Below, one piece after another: positions 55,413 through 64,000 of a DNA stretch of 64,000 nt. The translations under genes were made by a program, and so were the position numbers. Every line of letters begins with the position of its first letter. Position 1 is the first letter of the stretch. Below the pieces are notes generated by a model, which saw only the letters and a program-made list of their open reading frames with translations, ran no database searches and was not told the DNA's origin. The stretch comes from Paenibacillus sabinae T27 (lineage in GTDB: Bacteria > Bacillota > Bacilli > Paenibacillales > Paenibacillaceae). The stretch is taken from contig NZ_CP004078.1 of NCBI RefSeq assembly GCF_000612505.1, positions 3,883,252 through 3,947,251 of the forward strand. The letters run 5' to 3'.

Positions 55413-57824
55413 TTAGGATACGCCCAGCCGGCGCGCCTCCATCCATTCTTGAAGCTCGGCCGTGCTTCCTTCCGAGAAGTACCGCTCCATTTCCGCCAGT
55501 TCACTGAGATGTGTGAAATGGCTGGATGAAGCCAGATCACGGGCTGCGGGCCGGGTCACAAAGGACACCTGTCCACGCTCCCTCCTGATAAAACCAAGCT
55601 CTTCGAATACGTCCAGCATCATCTTCAGCATCCGCAGACTCATCCGCGATTGGCGTGTAAGCCGCAGCAGCGCCTCCTGCTCGGGAAGCGGCTCGGCAGC
55701 GATAGCGGCCAACCATTTATACAGTGTCTTGAAATGATCTCTTGTCGGGATCAGCAGACGGTCCCGCTCCTCACGCAGCGAGTGCAGCAGCGCAATGTTC
55801 TGCGTATCCGGAAATGCCTGAAGCAGAGCATCGAGCTGCTGCAGGGACTCCGGCATATCGAGCAGGCACAGAAGGGATACCGGGTTCCCCGTATGCCCTT
55901 CCCCTGGCAGAACATCTAAAGGAGAAATCCCTTTATATTGATCATATACCCAAAAGGACATTCCCTGCCATTCGGGCAGCTCCCGCTCATGCAGCCGATC
56001 TTTACGAATCACCGCCGCTGCAAGTTCTTGCTTGCCTGTGGTCTGCGGCAGCAGCACATCTAGCAGGCGCCCCATCCTGCCTGCGGCATCACGCGCCCCG
56101 CGGAAATCAAACAGCTGCGGCTGCGGGACCGACAGATCCTGCAGCATAAGCTGCGCCTTGCGAGAGCCGTTCCATTCGTTGATCGACAATTCCGCCAGCA
56201 CATCCACGCCTGTCCCCGGCGGCAGCAGCTCTGCCAGCTCTCCCTTGCCGAAAGCGACGGCTTCAACCGTAACGCCTTCCTGCTGCAGAACAAGCTTCAG
56301 GTGGCGATTGCCCTGGCCCATGGTGCGCGTCTCTTTCACGACCGCTCCCCGAACGATAAATTTCGGCAGCGGGTTGGCCATGCCAAAAGGGGCCAGCAGC
56401 TCCAGCTCTTCGGCGGCGCGAAGCGATAAATCGGGCAGCGTGTACTCCCCGTCCGCGGTGACTACCGGCACAAAGTCCTCCTCCGTCAGAACCGAGGAGG
56501 CGAACTCCTCCAGCGCGGCGGCAAACGCATCCAGCTTGTCTCGGTGCAGACTCATCCCGGCCGCCGCCGGGTGGCCGCCGAAGTGATCCATCATATCCGC
56601 GCAGGAGGAAAGAGCCGCGTAAATGTCCAATCCCGGAATGGACCGGGCCGAGCCTTTGCAATTTCCTGTTTCCGGATTGATGTCCAGAATAATTACTGGC
56701 CGGTAATAGCGTTCAAGCACTTTGGAAGCGACAATGCCAACAACCCCGACATTCCAGCCTTCCCCAGCCAGAACGATGATGCTTGGAAGCTTTCCGTCCT
56801 TCAATCTATCTTCCAAACGGGCTATCGCTTCACTGACAATCCGGTCTACGACCATCTGCCGCTCTTTATTCAGCAAGTCCAGCTCTTCGGCCAGACGCTC
56901 CGCCTCCGCGGGATCTTCCGTGGTCAGCAGGGATACGGCCCGTCCGGCATGATCGAGCCTCCCGCTGGCATTAATTCGAGGCGCCAGTCCAAAAGCGACA
57001 TTGACCGCGTCCACCCTCTCCACCCTGACGGCGCTCACTTCAAGCAGCGCCCGAATACCGGGATACTTCGATCTGCGCATGCTTGCAAGTCCCCGGCGCA
57101 CGATGGCGCGGTTCTCGTCAAGCAGCGGCATCAAGTCGGCGACCGTTCCGATCGCCGCAATCTCCAGCCATTCCTCCGGAACTTGTCCGTCCAGGAGCGC
57201 CTGAGCCAGCTTATAAGCGACTCCTACCCCGGCTAACCCCTTAAAAGGATAAGGGCAGCCGGGCAGCTTCGGGTTAATCAGAGCGTAGGCTGAAGGCAGA
57301 ACGTCAGGAGGCTCATGATGATCCGTGACGATGACATCCATTCCAAGCTCGTTCGCATAAGCGATTTGGCTGCAGGCGCTGATTCCTGTATCCACCGTAA
57401 TGACCAGCGAAACTCCCTGCTGAAGCGCCCAATCGAGCGCGTGATTATGCAGCCCGTAGCCCTCATTGGAACGGTGGGGGATATAGATGTCGAAGGAAGC
57501 ACCCAGGTGGCGCAGCAGATGAATCATCAGCGAAGTGCTGGATACGCCGTCGGCGTCGTAATCCCCGTAGACAAGGATATGCTCTTCTTCCTCGATCGCC
57601 TTTTGGATGCGGGGAACAGCCTCTTTCATGCCTTTCAGCAAGAATGGATCATGATCTTCTTCCATCGCGCCTTCTATAAAACTATGGGCTTTTTCCGGAT
57701 CGTTCATTCCCCTGGCGACCAGCAGGGATGCAACGAGCGGAGAAACAGAAAGTCTCCGGACCAGCTCCCGGGATTGTACGGGATCGGCTGCCGGAGATTG
57801 CCATTGGGTTTTTGAATGAAGCAA
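55413..57824 (-). CDS. recJ: RecJ single-strand 5'-3' exonuclease
   Basis: 803 residues. DHH superfamily motifs: VYGDYDADGVSS (86-96) and TDHH (167-170), plus DHHA1 glycine-rich region (FGGHPAAAGMS), an OB-fold region and the long C-terminal extension found in Bacillota RecJ. Processes ends in recombination and mismatch repair. TTG start, AAGGTG 7 nt upstream. Gap of 32 bp from the upstream CDF gene suggests co-transcription. Confidence 0.97.
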   Translation of the reverse strand: MLHSKTQWQSPAADPVQSRELVRRLSVSPLVASLLVARGMNDPEKAHSFIEGAMEEDHDPFLLKGMKEAVPRIQKAIEEEEHILVYGDYDADGVSSTSLMIHLLRHLGASFDIYIPHRSNEGYGLHNHALDWALQQGVSLVITVDTGISACSQIAYANELGMDVIVTDHHEPPDVLPSAYALINPKLPGCPYPFKGLAGVGVAYKLAQALLDGQVPEEWLEIAAIGTVADLMPLLDENRAIVRRGLASMRRSKYPGIRALLEVSAVRVERVDAVNVAFGLAPRINASGRLDHAGRAVSLLTTEDPAEAERLAEELDLLNKERQMVVDRIVSEAIARLEDRLKDGKLPSIIVLAGEGWNVGVVGIVASKVLERYYRPVIILDINPETGNCKGSARSIPGLDIYAALSSCADMMDHFGGHPAAAGMSLHRDKLDAFAAALEEFASSVLTEEDFVPVVTADGEYTLPDLSLRAAEELELLAPFGMANPLPKFIVRGAVVKETRTMGQGNRHLKLVLQQEGVTVEAVAFGKGELAELLPPGTGVDVLAELSINEWNGSRKAQLMLQDLSVPQPQLFDFRGARDAAGRMGRLLDVLLPQTTGKQELAAAVIRKDRLHERELPEWQGMSFWVYDQYKGISPLDVLPGEGHTGNPVSLLCLLDMPESLQQLDALLQAFPDTQNIALLHSLREERDRLLIPTRDHFKTLYKWLAAIAAEPLPEQEALLRLTRQSRMSLRMLKMMLDVFEELGFIRRERGQVSFVTRPAARDLASSSHFTHLSELAEMERYFSEGSTAELQEWMEARRLGVS

Positions 57825-57856
57825 TGCGGTTCACCTTTCTCTCGCGTAAAGCCTGG

Positions 57857-58819
57857 CTATTGCAGCAGTGTCGGCAGTTCGCTGTCCGTCAGCTCATAAT
57901 TGGTTTTGTACGGATAACCGGGTTCATAAGGCACGATATCCATATGAACGTGGCCGACATGGACAAAACGGTGCTGCAGCAGTTTTTTGGCGCAGTCCGC
58001 GATTTCACGTGCTTCAATAACACTGATACGCGGATTGACGCTGATTGTGACCTGAAGATTGACGTATCGGCCTTCCTCATGCGCCTTTAAATGTTCCACG
58101 CGAATGACGCCATGAACCTTTTGAACGGTATCGATAAAATTCGCCGCATCCTCATGCGGAAGCTCCTGTTCCTTCTTGCCGTAAATCGTACTGAGAATGA
58201 GCAAATATCCTTTGCGGAGAATCAGACAGGCTGCCAAAAGGGCGGCGATCGGGTCCAGGTACAGGAGAGGATGCAAGTTCGTGTATCCTCCGAGCATGGA
58301 CGCTGCCACACCGATCAACACGGTCAGCGATGTATACAGGCTGAACCGGTGGTTATCGGCGTAAGCGGCGTGACTGCCGTTCCCGATTTTTTGAGCAGAA
58401 CGGTATTGATATTGAAAAATAACTTCCTTCACCAGCAGAGACAAAAAGATCGTCAAAAGGGCATGTTCTCCCGAGGAATTCAGGTCACCGCTCGTCAAAT
58501 CGCGGATCGCGGAAAAAGCGATTTGCAGACCGCCCATCAAAATAAGCACCGCGAATATAACAGATAATAATGGCTCCTTCTTGTCCTTCCCATCCCGCGA
58601 ATCCGGTTTCCGCACACGGCTGCCTTCACCGCCGCCGCGCCACGGAAGAATCTCGGCCAGCTTCGCCGCGGCATCCGCTCCCGAGTATAGGGCATCTGCG
58701 ATCAATGCCTTGCTTCCGGAATAATAACCTGCGGCCCCTTTCACCAGAGCCAGCGCGAAATCGCCGGCAATTCCCGTCCAAGCCACCCGCTCGTTTTGAG
58801 ACGAATCCTTTTTATTCAT
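57857..58819 (-). CDS. Cation diffusion facilitator homologue with degenerate metal site
   Basis: 320 residues from MNKKDSSQNERVAW (AAGGAGG 8 nt upstream). Six membrane helices and a C-terminal cytoplasmic ferredoxin-like domain (EARYVNLQ-type strands, GHVHMDI) place it in the CDF family. Key residues differ: the His-x3-Asp of helix 2 is Tyr45-x3-Asp49 (ADALYSGAD), the His-x3-Asp of helix 5 is His157-x3-Leu161 (DNHRFSLYT), and the usual HPYGHGK loop is replaced by a charged, Arg/Lys-rich segment (~66-82). It may not move zinc, or may have another role. Located between recJ and secF. Confidence 0.85.
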   Translation of the reverse strand: MNKKDSSQNERVAWTGIAGDFALALVKGAAGYYSGSKALIADALYSGADAAAKLAEILPWRGGGEGSRVRKPDSRDGKDKKEPLLSVIFAVLILMGGLQIAFSAIRDLTSGDLNSSGEHALLTIFLSLLVKEVIFQYQYRSAQKIGNGSHAAYADNHRFSLYTSLTVLIGVAASMLGGYTNLHPLLYLDPIAALLAACLILRKGYLLILSTIYGKKEQELPHEDAANFIDTVQKVHGVIRVEHLKAHEEGRYVNLQVTISVNPRISVIEAREIADCAKKLLQHRFVHVGHVHMDIVPYEPGYPYKTNYELTDSELPTLLQ

Positions 58820-58894
58820 CTTCGGTTCCTCCTTGCCGCACCATGTACTCGCTGTGATGATGGGTATAATAACCGACATCCCGCCTAAGGTTTC

Positions 58895-58922
58895 AAAAGC
58901 CGCGTCGTCATGGACGCGGCTT
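58895..58922 (-). terminator. Terminator of the secD-secF operon
   Basis: AAGCCGCGTC (58897-58906) pairs with GACGCGGCTT (58913-58922); minus-strand tail TTTTGAAAC has a short T run. Confidence 0.6.
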
Positions 58923-58937
58923 CGTCTAATGGATCAT

Positions 58938-59840
58938 TTACGCTTTGGCTGGCTTGCTCTTGGGCTTAGCCTTCTGGTTCTTCTTCAGCAGCAGCCACAG
59001 CGGGCTTGCGATGAAGATCGAAGAGTATGCGCCGAACAACAGACCGATAACCATGGCCAGAGAGAACATTTTGATCGATTCGCCGCCAAGCAACAGCAGG
59101 AAGAACGCGGCGATAAATACGGTAAGGGCAGTGTAGAGAGAACGCATGATGGTCTGAGAGATACTCTTGTTAACCAGAACTTTCAGATCATCGTACGTTT
59201 TTTGCTTGCCAAAGCGAAGATTTTCGCGAATCCGGTCAAAAATAACGATGGTATCGTTGATGGAATAACCGATAATTGTCAATACTGCGACAATGAATGT
59301 CAGGTCCACTTCCAGCCGGAAAATGGAGAATATCGCAACAACCATAAACGCGTCATGGACCAGAGCGACAATCGCCGCAATCGCGAAACGCCATTCAAAT
59401 CGGATGCTGACATACACAATAATACCCAGGCAGGAAAGTAGAACCGAGTAAATCGCGTTGCGCGCAAGCTCCTTAGCCATTTCGGTATCAACCGTGTTGA
59501 CTTCAAATGACGCCTTGTCGTCAAGCTTAGTAATGGCGCTCTTCAGCGCGGCATCCTGCTGGCTCGACAGCACTTCGTCATAGCGGATGGTTACCCGCTG
59601 CGTACCGGGCGTAATATTCGGCTCGTGATCCGCCCCAATGTTAGCGACAGCCGTACGAATCTGATCCACCGTCAAATTTTTGGAAAGGGACACGTCGACA
59701 TTGGACCCGGCCCTAAAATCAACGCTGTAATTCAGATTAAATATCGCGAGGAAGATAATCCCCAGAATCGTAAGCGTAATGGAAAAAATATAGAAATACT
59801 TGCTCAAGTGAACGTAATCGAGCTCTTTCTTAAAGCGCAC
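58938..59840 (-). CDS. secF: SecF protein-export subunit
   Basis: About 300 residues from GTG (MRFKKELDYVHLSKYFY), AAGGAG 10 nt upstream; the GTG at 59849 touches the ribosome site. Six membrane helices with one large external domain (about 25-130), VALVHDAFMV and GYSINDTIVIFDRIREN (SecF helix 4-5 signature). The usual GxDFxGG box reads VDFRAGSN. With SecD it uses proton force to pull proteins out of SecYEG. It overlaps secD by 11 bp. Confidence 0.95.
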   Translation of the reverse strand: MRFKKELDYVHLSKYFYIFSITLTILGIIFLAIFNLNYSVDFRAGSNVDVSLSKNLTVDQIRTAVANIGADHEPNITPGTQRVTIRYDEVLSSQQDAALKSAITKLDDKASFEVNTVDTEMAKELARNAIYSVLLSCLGIIVYVSIRFEWRFAIAAIVALVHDAFMVVAIFSIFRLEVDLTFIVAVLTIIGYSINDTIVIFDRIRENLRFGKQKTYDDLKVLVNKSISQTIMRSLYTALTVFIAAFFLLLLGGESIKMFSLAMVIGLLFGAYSSIFIASPLWLLLKKNQKAKPKSKPAKA

Positions 59841-61080
59841 TGATTTCACTCTCCTTTACCCCGAATTGCTTCGGCTTGCTCAGCTTGCCGGCCTTAACCA
59901 GCATATTGAGCAGCCAACGGGCGAAATAAAGGTTCGTAAAGATGCTGAGCAGAATTTCTACGATCAGCACGAGCGCGAAGCCTTTTACCGAGCCTGTACC
60001 AAATGCGAACATAACAGCTGCGACAATAATCGTGGTCACGTTCGAGTCCATAACGGTACGGAAGGAAGACTTGCTGCCTGCCTTGACGGACGACATGATG
60101 CTCTTGCCGCTCCGCATTTCTTCCCGAATTCGTTCATTTGTAATAATGTTGGCGTCAACCGCCATCCCGATCCCGAGTATGAATGCCGCTATACCCGGAA
60201 GCGTCAGGGTGAAATCGGCAAATACGAAGACCAGAATCAGCAGCCATGTATGCAGAATCAAGGCAAAGCTTGCGATCAGTCCAGGTGCACGGTACATGCC
60301 GATCATAAAAATCAGAATGAACACCGAACCAATCAAGCCGGCTTTAACCGTCTGATCCAGGGACTGCTTGCCAAGAGTTGCCCCTACGCTCTGGGAATAT
60401 TTCTCCGTCAGCTTCAGCGGAAGGGCGCCGAGATTGATCGTATCAGCCAGATTCCGGGCCTCTTCGACGGTATAATTGCCCGAGATCGATGCTGTTCCAT
60501 CCGTAAGCTCCGCTCTGACCACAGGATCGGAAAGCTTCGTGTCATCGAGGTAAATCGCAAGATTCTTACCGAGCAGACGTTTCGTAATTTCCGCAAACTT
60601 CTGTTTATCTTTAACCTTGATGCTGATTTCGATCTGATTCAGGTTGTCCCGGCCGATAGTTGCAGCGTTCTCCACGAAATCGCTGCCTACCAGCTCGACT
60701 TTGCTGTACGTTTCCGGGGCGTCGCCTGGGGCGGCGCTGCGGAAAGTAAGCACCGCGGGTTCCTTCATCTTCTCACGAACCTCAGCCTCATTAGTGACAC
60801 CGGCAATTTTGAGACGGATTCGATCCGTTCCTTCGGTGGTAACCTCAGGTTCGCTTGTTCCTAGTACGTTAGCCCGCTTCTCAAGGCTTGCTGCGGTCTG
60901 CAGCAGAGAAGCACGGGTGACTTCCTGGCCTTGCTCCGAAGGCTGGGCCTGGTACAAAATTTCGAAGCCGCCCTTCAAGTCAAGACCCAACCGCACTCTG
61001 TCGAGCAGCCCGGGAGTAGTTACCGCCATAACGGCCGCCAAGACGAGCACGGTAATGATGAAGCTCAGCAGTCTTTTCAT
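59830..61080 (-). CDS. secD: SecD protein-export subunit
   Basis: 416 residues. N-terminal helix, LGLDLKGG (31-38) signature, P1-type external domains, and five further helices ending with FVFADFTLTLPGIAAFILGIGMAVDANI region (conserved Asp for proton path) and NERIREE. Separate secD and secF genes here, unlike the fused secDF of B. subtilis. Promoter TTGACG/TATAAT is 39 bp upstream. Confidence 0.96.
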   Translation of the reverse strand: MKRLLSFIITVLVLAAVMAVTTPGLLDRVRLGLDLKGGFEILYQAQPSEQGQEVTRASLLQTAASLEKRANVLGTSEPEVTTEGTDRIRLKIAGVTNEAEVREKMKEPAVLTFRSAAPGDAPETYSKVELVGSDFVENAATIGRDNLNQIEISIKVKDKQKFAEITKRLLGKNLAIYLDDTKLSDPVVRAELTDGTASISGNYTVEEARNLADTINLGALPLKLTEKYSQSVGATLGKQSLDQTVKAGLIGSVFILIFMIGMYRAPGLIASFALILHTWLLILVFVFADFTLTLPGIAAFILGIGMAVDANIITNERIREEMRSGKSIMSSVKAGSKSSFRTVMDSNVTTIIVAAVMFAFGTGSVKGFALVLIVEILLSIFTNLYFARWLLNMLVKAGKLSKPKQFGVKESEISAL

Positions 61081-61118
61081 GCTCTTGCTAGTTCCCCTTT
61101 CTTAAACTCAATATTCCT

Positions 61119-61147
61119 ATTATAGCTAGGTGCCAAATCAGCGTCAA
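61119..61147 (-). promoter_or_regulatory. Sigma-A promoter of secD-secF
   Basis: Minus strand TTGACG (61142-61147), 17-bp spacer, perfect TATAAT (61119-61124). The rest of the 320-bp gap up to comN (61148-61400) shows no supported gene, RNA motif or clear terminator. Confidence 0.75.
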
Positions 61148-61400
61148 TTTTAGCTGCGTTGGCAGTTCACTATCCAAAGCGTACCTCCAGCAAGCATTGA
61201 TCGATTCAATCCCGGCTGAAGGCATGCGAAAACAAGCGCCAAAAGAGCGCCGCGGCCAAAAAGAAACGGCCATCCTCAGCAAGCTTGCCCGGGCCAGCCA
61301 TCCGGTCCCTTAAGCAGCTGTGAGTTTGCCGTTCTCTACTTTCCACCTTAAATGAAGCCGTTTGCAATACAAGCCTGTAAACCGCCGTCCATATTAATTT

Positions 61401-61652
61401 TCATTTTAATCCCTTGTACATGGCAATGGTCACATAATTCATATAGGTGGTTACTTTCAATGAATAGATGTCATTCACAATTCTGTGAAGCGCCGGCGTT
61501 CCTTCCTTGCCATAATTCCGGCTGACACATTCCCAAATATCCTGGGCCGTGACATATTCATAGCCGAGAAGCCGGAATTCCTCCGCTTTGCTGAGACACA
61601 TGGCTTCGAACTCCTTGTCCAGTTCCGCTTGATCCTTGCCCTCCGATTCCAC
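61401..61652 (-). CDS. comN: ComN-like post-transcriptional regulator
   Basis: 83 residues from GTG (MESEGKDQAELDKEFEAMCLSKAEEFRLLGYEYV), GGGGAGG 9 nt upstream; an earlier TTG directly abuts that site. The helical protein matches the ComN (YrzD) family in sequence and position between secDF and spoVB. In B. subtilis ComN promotes accumulation of comE mRNA at division sites; the comE genes are 37 kb away in this window. Confidence 0.88.
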   Translation of the reverse strand: MESEGKDQAELDKEFEAMCLSKAEEFRLLGYEYVTAQDIWECVSRNYGKEGTPALHRIVNDIYSLKVTTYMNYVTIAMYKGLK

Positions 61653-61859
61653 GTGCTCCAACCTCCCCTGCTATTTACATGAATAATGTCCATGAACTCA
61701 CTTCTTTAAATAATATTCGACCTGCATCCGATCTTTCCTTCTTTACTTTTAAAAATGTTATGACGGAAAGACAGTCATGTCCAATCGCATGCGGCATATC
61801 CATTTAAAAGGACAACGTTCGGCTAATGCCATATTTCACCCCGGAAGAAGGAATGCCGT

Positions 61860-63464
61860 TTGAGGAAACCGAAGAGTCAAAGCTTTATCTATGGAACGAT
61901 GATTCTGCTCGCGGCCGGAATTGTCAACCGGATGCTGGGCTTTATTCCGCGCATTATTCTGCCGCGTGTCATTGGAGCCGAGGGGGTCGGGTTGTATCAG
62001 CTGGGATACCCGTTCTTTTTAGTGCTCGTTACCGTCATTACCGGCGGTATTCCGCTGGCTGTCGCCAAGATGGTGGCAGAAGCCGAAGGGCAAGGGCATT
62101 CTGAACGGTCGCGCCGCATTCTTCATTCAGCCCTGGGGCTAAGCATCACGCTGGGGATTTTGTTTACGGGAGTCGCCCTAGGAGGAGCATCCTGGGTATC
62201 CAATGTTATTTTAACAGACAACCGTGTCTATTATACATTCATTGCCATGATCCCGATGCTAACCATTGTCGCTGTATCTGCCGTCTACCGGGGCTATTTT
62301 CAAGGTCTGCAAAATATGATCCCCTCAGCGCTGTCCTCCGTGCTGGAGACGGTAACGCGCATTTTCTTCATGCTGTGGTTCTCCTGGCAGCTGCTGCCCA
62401 AAGGAATGGCTTTCGCCGCGGCCGGAGCCATGCTGGGTGTTACCGTCGGCGAGATTACAGGGATGCTGGTGCTGCTGATCCAGTACTATTTTGCCGTCAA
62501 AAAGGACAAACCGGAGCCTGACCAAGAGAACAGCACGCCTACTGAACCGGCTAAAGAAGCTCCGGTCAAGGAAAGCCCGGCACGGGATGGTGGAATACTG
62601 AGACGGCTGGTCGGCATCTCCGTTCCGGTAACGGCCGGAAGACTCGTCGGTTCGTTCTCCTACTTGCTGGAGTCGATTATCACCGCGCGGAGCCTTGCCA
62701 TAGCGGGAATTGCCACATCGGTGGCAACCGCCCAATACGGCTCGCTGCAGGGCATGGTGATCCCGCTGCTCTTATTGCCCGGCGCGCTTACCACTGCCCT
62801 TGCCGTCTCGCTGGTGCCATCGCTGTCCGAAGCGTCCGCCCGGCGGGACCTTCAGGCGATTCATAAACGGATCCACCAGGCCCTGCGCCTCGCTATGGTC
62901 ACCGGAGCCCCGTTCGCCGTGCTGATGTATGTGCTGGCCGTCCCTTTATGCACTCTTCTGTACGGCAGTCCCAACACCGCGCCCATGCTGCGGCTGATGG
63001 CGCCGTTCGCCCTGTTTCTGTACGTTCAGGCTCCGCTTCAAGCCGTGCTTCAGGCGATGGACCGCCCGGGCAAGGCACTCATCAACACTTTAATTGGTGC
63101 GGTTGTAAAAATCCTGTTGATCCTGCTGCTCGCCTCAAGACCGGAGTATGGAATCAACGGCGCACTGATTGCCATTATCGTCAACAGTATTCTCGTTACC
63201 TTGCTCCACGGTTACAGCGTCGTCAAATTGATCTCGCTGCGCCTGAAGCTGAACGATTTGCTCAAGACTTGCGCTGCAATGGCGATTATGGGTGCCGGCG
63301 TCAAATATGTATACACCCGCATACTTCTAGCCGATATGCAGTGGATGCAGTTTCTGTTCGCCTCTTCGCTTGGCATGGCGCTCTATCTCGGCATTGCTTT
63401 GCTGACCGGACTGTTTTCCCGCCGCGACCTCGAACGGATACCGGTGATCGGCCGCTGGCTATAG
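61860..63464 (+). CDS. spoVB: SpoVB, stage V sporulation flippase-family protein
   Basis: 534 residues with about 14 membrane helices, MATE/MurJ-like polysaccharide transport family. N-terminus RKPKSQSFIYGTMILLAAG and PRIILPRVIGAEGVGLYQ is SpoVB-like; a charged hydrophilic loop (about 215-250) follows helix 6. It likely flips lipid-linked peptidoglycan precursors for the spore cortex. TTG start with AAGGA 7 nt upstream. Its stop is directly adjacent to the stop of the facing DUF421 gene, with no base between. Confidence 0.94.
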   Translation: MRKPKSQSFIYGTMILLAAGIVNRMLGFIPRIILPRVIGAEGVGLYQLGYPFFLVLVTVITGGIPLAVAKMVAEAEGQGHSERSRRILHSALGLSITLGILFTGVALGGASWVSNVILTDNRVYYTFIAMIPMLTIVAVSAVYRGYFQGLQNMIPSALSSVLETVTRIFFMLWFSWQLLPKGMAFAAAGAMLGVTVGEITGMLVLLIQYYFAVKKDKPEPDQENSTPTEPAKEAPVKESPARDGGILRRLVGISVPVTAGRLVGSFSYLLESIITARSLAIAGIATSVATAQYGSLQGMVIPLLLLPGALTTALAVSLVPSLSEASARRDLQAIHKRIHQALRLAMVTGAPFAVLMYVLAVPLCTLLYGSPNTAPMLRLMAPFALFLYVQAPLQAVLQAMDRPGKALINTLIGAVVKILLILLLASRPEYGINGALIAIIVNSILVTLLHGYSVVKLISLRLKLNDLLKTCAAMAIMGAGVKYVYTRILLADMQWMQFLFASSLGMALYLGIALLTGLFSRRDLERIPVIGRWL

Positions 63465-64000
63465 CTATTTGGCGCGGTTGTGGTCCACATACAGCATGCC
63501 TTTATGGTCAATCGAGCACAGGAAAACGTCGCGAAAATCGGTTGCGCCTTTTTGCCGAATCTGGTTTCGGAGCCAAAAACGTGTCTTCCCGATCATCTCC
63601 AGATTGTGATCCTGCACCCTTCCGTCCATAATCAGCGGCACGGGCAGTCCCTCATACCGGATTTTGTCTTTGGTGAATTCGACCGTGGATACTTCGCTGT
63701 CCGAACGTTTTTTGCCATCACCCTCTGTGCCTGAACCGCTGGAGGAGGAAGAGATGCCATTGTCTTTTTCAATGACGGTCAGTTGTCCGGTAGGCTCCAG
63801 AATTGCAAATTCGACATCTGCTAGGTTGGTAATATTTTGCCCTCTCAGCTGCAGCAGCAGATCGTCTATATTATATCTTTGTTTGCGCATTTCCTTTCGC
63901 TGGATCTTGCCGCCCGATATCAAAACGCTAGGTTTGCCGTCAATGAAAAGACGCAGCTTGCGGCTCTTCAGGCTGAAGTGGGCGAGTATCACCTGTGTCA
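63465..64000 (-). CDS. DUF421/YrbG-family protein, 3' part (5' end outside window)
   Basis: At least 178 codons; the frame runs off the right edge, so the N-terminal helices of this family are not visible. The seen part is the cytoplasmic DUF421 domain: LFIDGKPSVLISGGKI, NIDDLLLQLRGQNITNLADVEFAILEPTGQL, then a Ser/Gly linker (SSSSSGSG) and a second unit with variable DUF421-like tail (PLIMDGRVQDHNLEMIGKTRFWL; DVFLCSIDHKGMLYVD). YrbG in B. subtilis has the same position after spoVB. Function unknown. Confidence 0.9.
   Translation of the reverse strand, partial: TQVILAHFSLKSRKLRLFIDGKPSVLISGGKIQRKEMRKQRYNIDDLLLQLRGQNITNLADVEFAILEPTGQLTVIEKDNGISSSSSGSGTEGDGKKRSDSEVSTVEFTKDKIRYEGLPVPLIMDGRVQDHNLEMIGKTRFWLRNQIRQKGATDFRDVFLCSIDHKGMLYVDHNRAK

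Overview
The window looks like the chromosome of a Paenibacillus-type spore-former (Bacillota, Bacillales). The evidence is gene content and order: the late-competence block comEA-comEB-comEC with divergent comER, then leuS behind a T-box, and the stretch cymR, mnmA, rarA, tcdA, aspS, hisS, dtd, relA, apt, recJ, secD/secF, comN, spoVB, DUF421. This closely follows the trmU-relA-secDF neighbourhood of Bacillus subtilis. Moderately high GC, strong AGGAGG-like ribosome sites, seven TTG starts and many U-tailed hairpin terminators fit the same group. No tRNA, rRNA, CRISPR array, transposase or phage gene was seen.

Layout. 1-310: 3' end of an ABC exporter. About 0.34-20.5 kb, minus strand: an accessory carbohydrate locus. 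It has (i) a GntR regulator fused to a solute-binding-protein domain; (ii) a three-gene unit of SGNH esterase, lipoprotein binding protein and a very large secreted esterase/beta-helix protein, driven by a sigma-A-type promoter with a near-perfect cre site in its spacer; (iii) a nine-gene, often overlapping operon of tautomerase, two permeases, YesN-type response regulator, YesM-type kinase, SDR dehydrogenase, two heparinase II/III-type lyases and a second binding protein. Inferred flow: the secreted protein de-esterifies and cuts an acidic polysaccharide, the ABC importer takes up oligosaccharides (no ATPase gene is present), the cytoplasmic lyases release unsaturated uronates, and the SDR (perhaps helped by the tautomerase) feeds them towards the KDG pathway. 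The exact glycan is not known from sequence.

20.5-25.9 kb: the competence block. 25.9-32.1 kb: leuS with its T-box, an AI-2E-family membrane protein, a zinc-ribbon protein, a PRC-barrel protein and a cysteine desulfurase. 32.2-36.7 kb: a second sugar cassette (GH13 glucosidase, GPH symporter, divergent LacI regulator with three operator-like palindromes) lying between the cysteine desulfurase and cymR-mnmA, which are close together in B. subtilis.

36.8-64 kb: housekeeping genes for sulfur control and tRNA thiolation (cymR, mnmA), replication-fork repair (rarA), RNA polymerase recycling (helD), purine/uracil transport, tRNA modification (tcdA), aspS-hisS under an apparent aspartate-type T-box, D-aminoacyl-tRNA editing (dtd), stringent response (relA), adenine salvage (apt), recombination (recJ), protein export (secD, secF), competence mRNA control (comN), sporulation (spoVB) and a DUF421 gene cut by the window edge.
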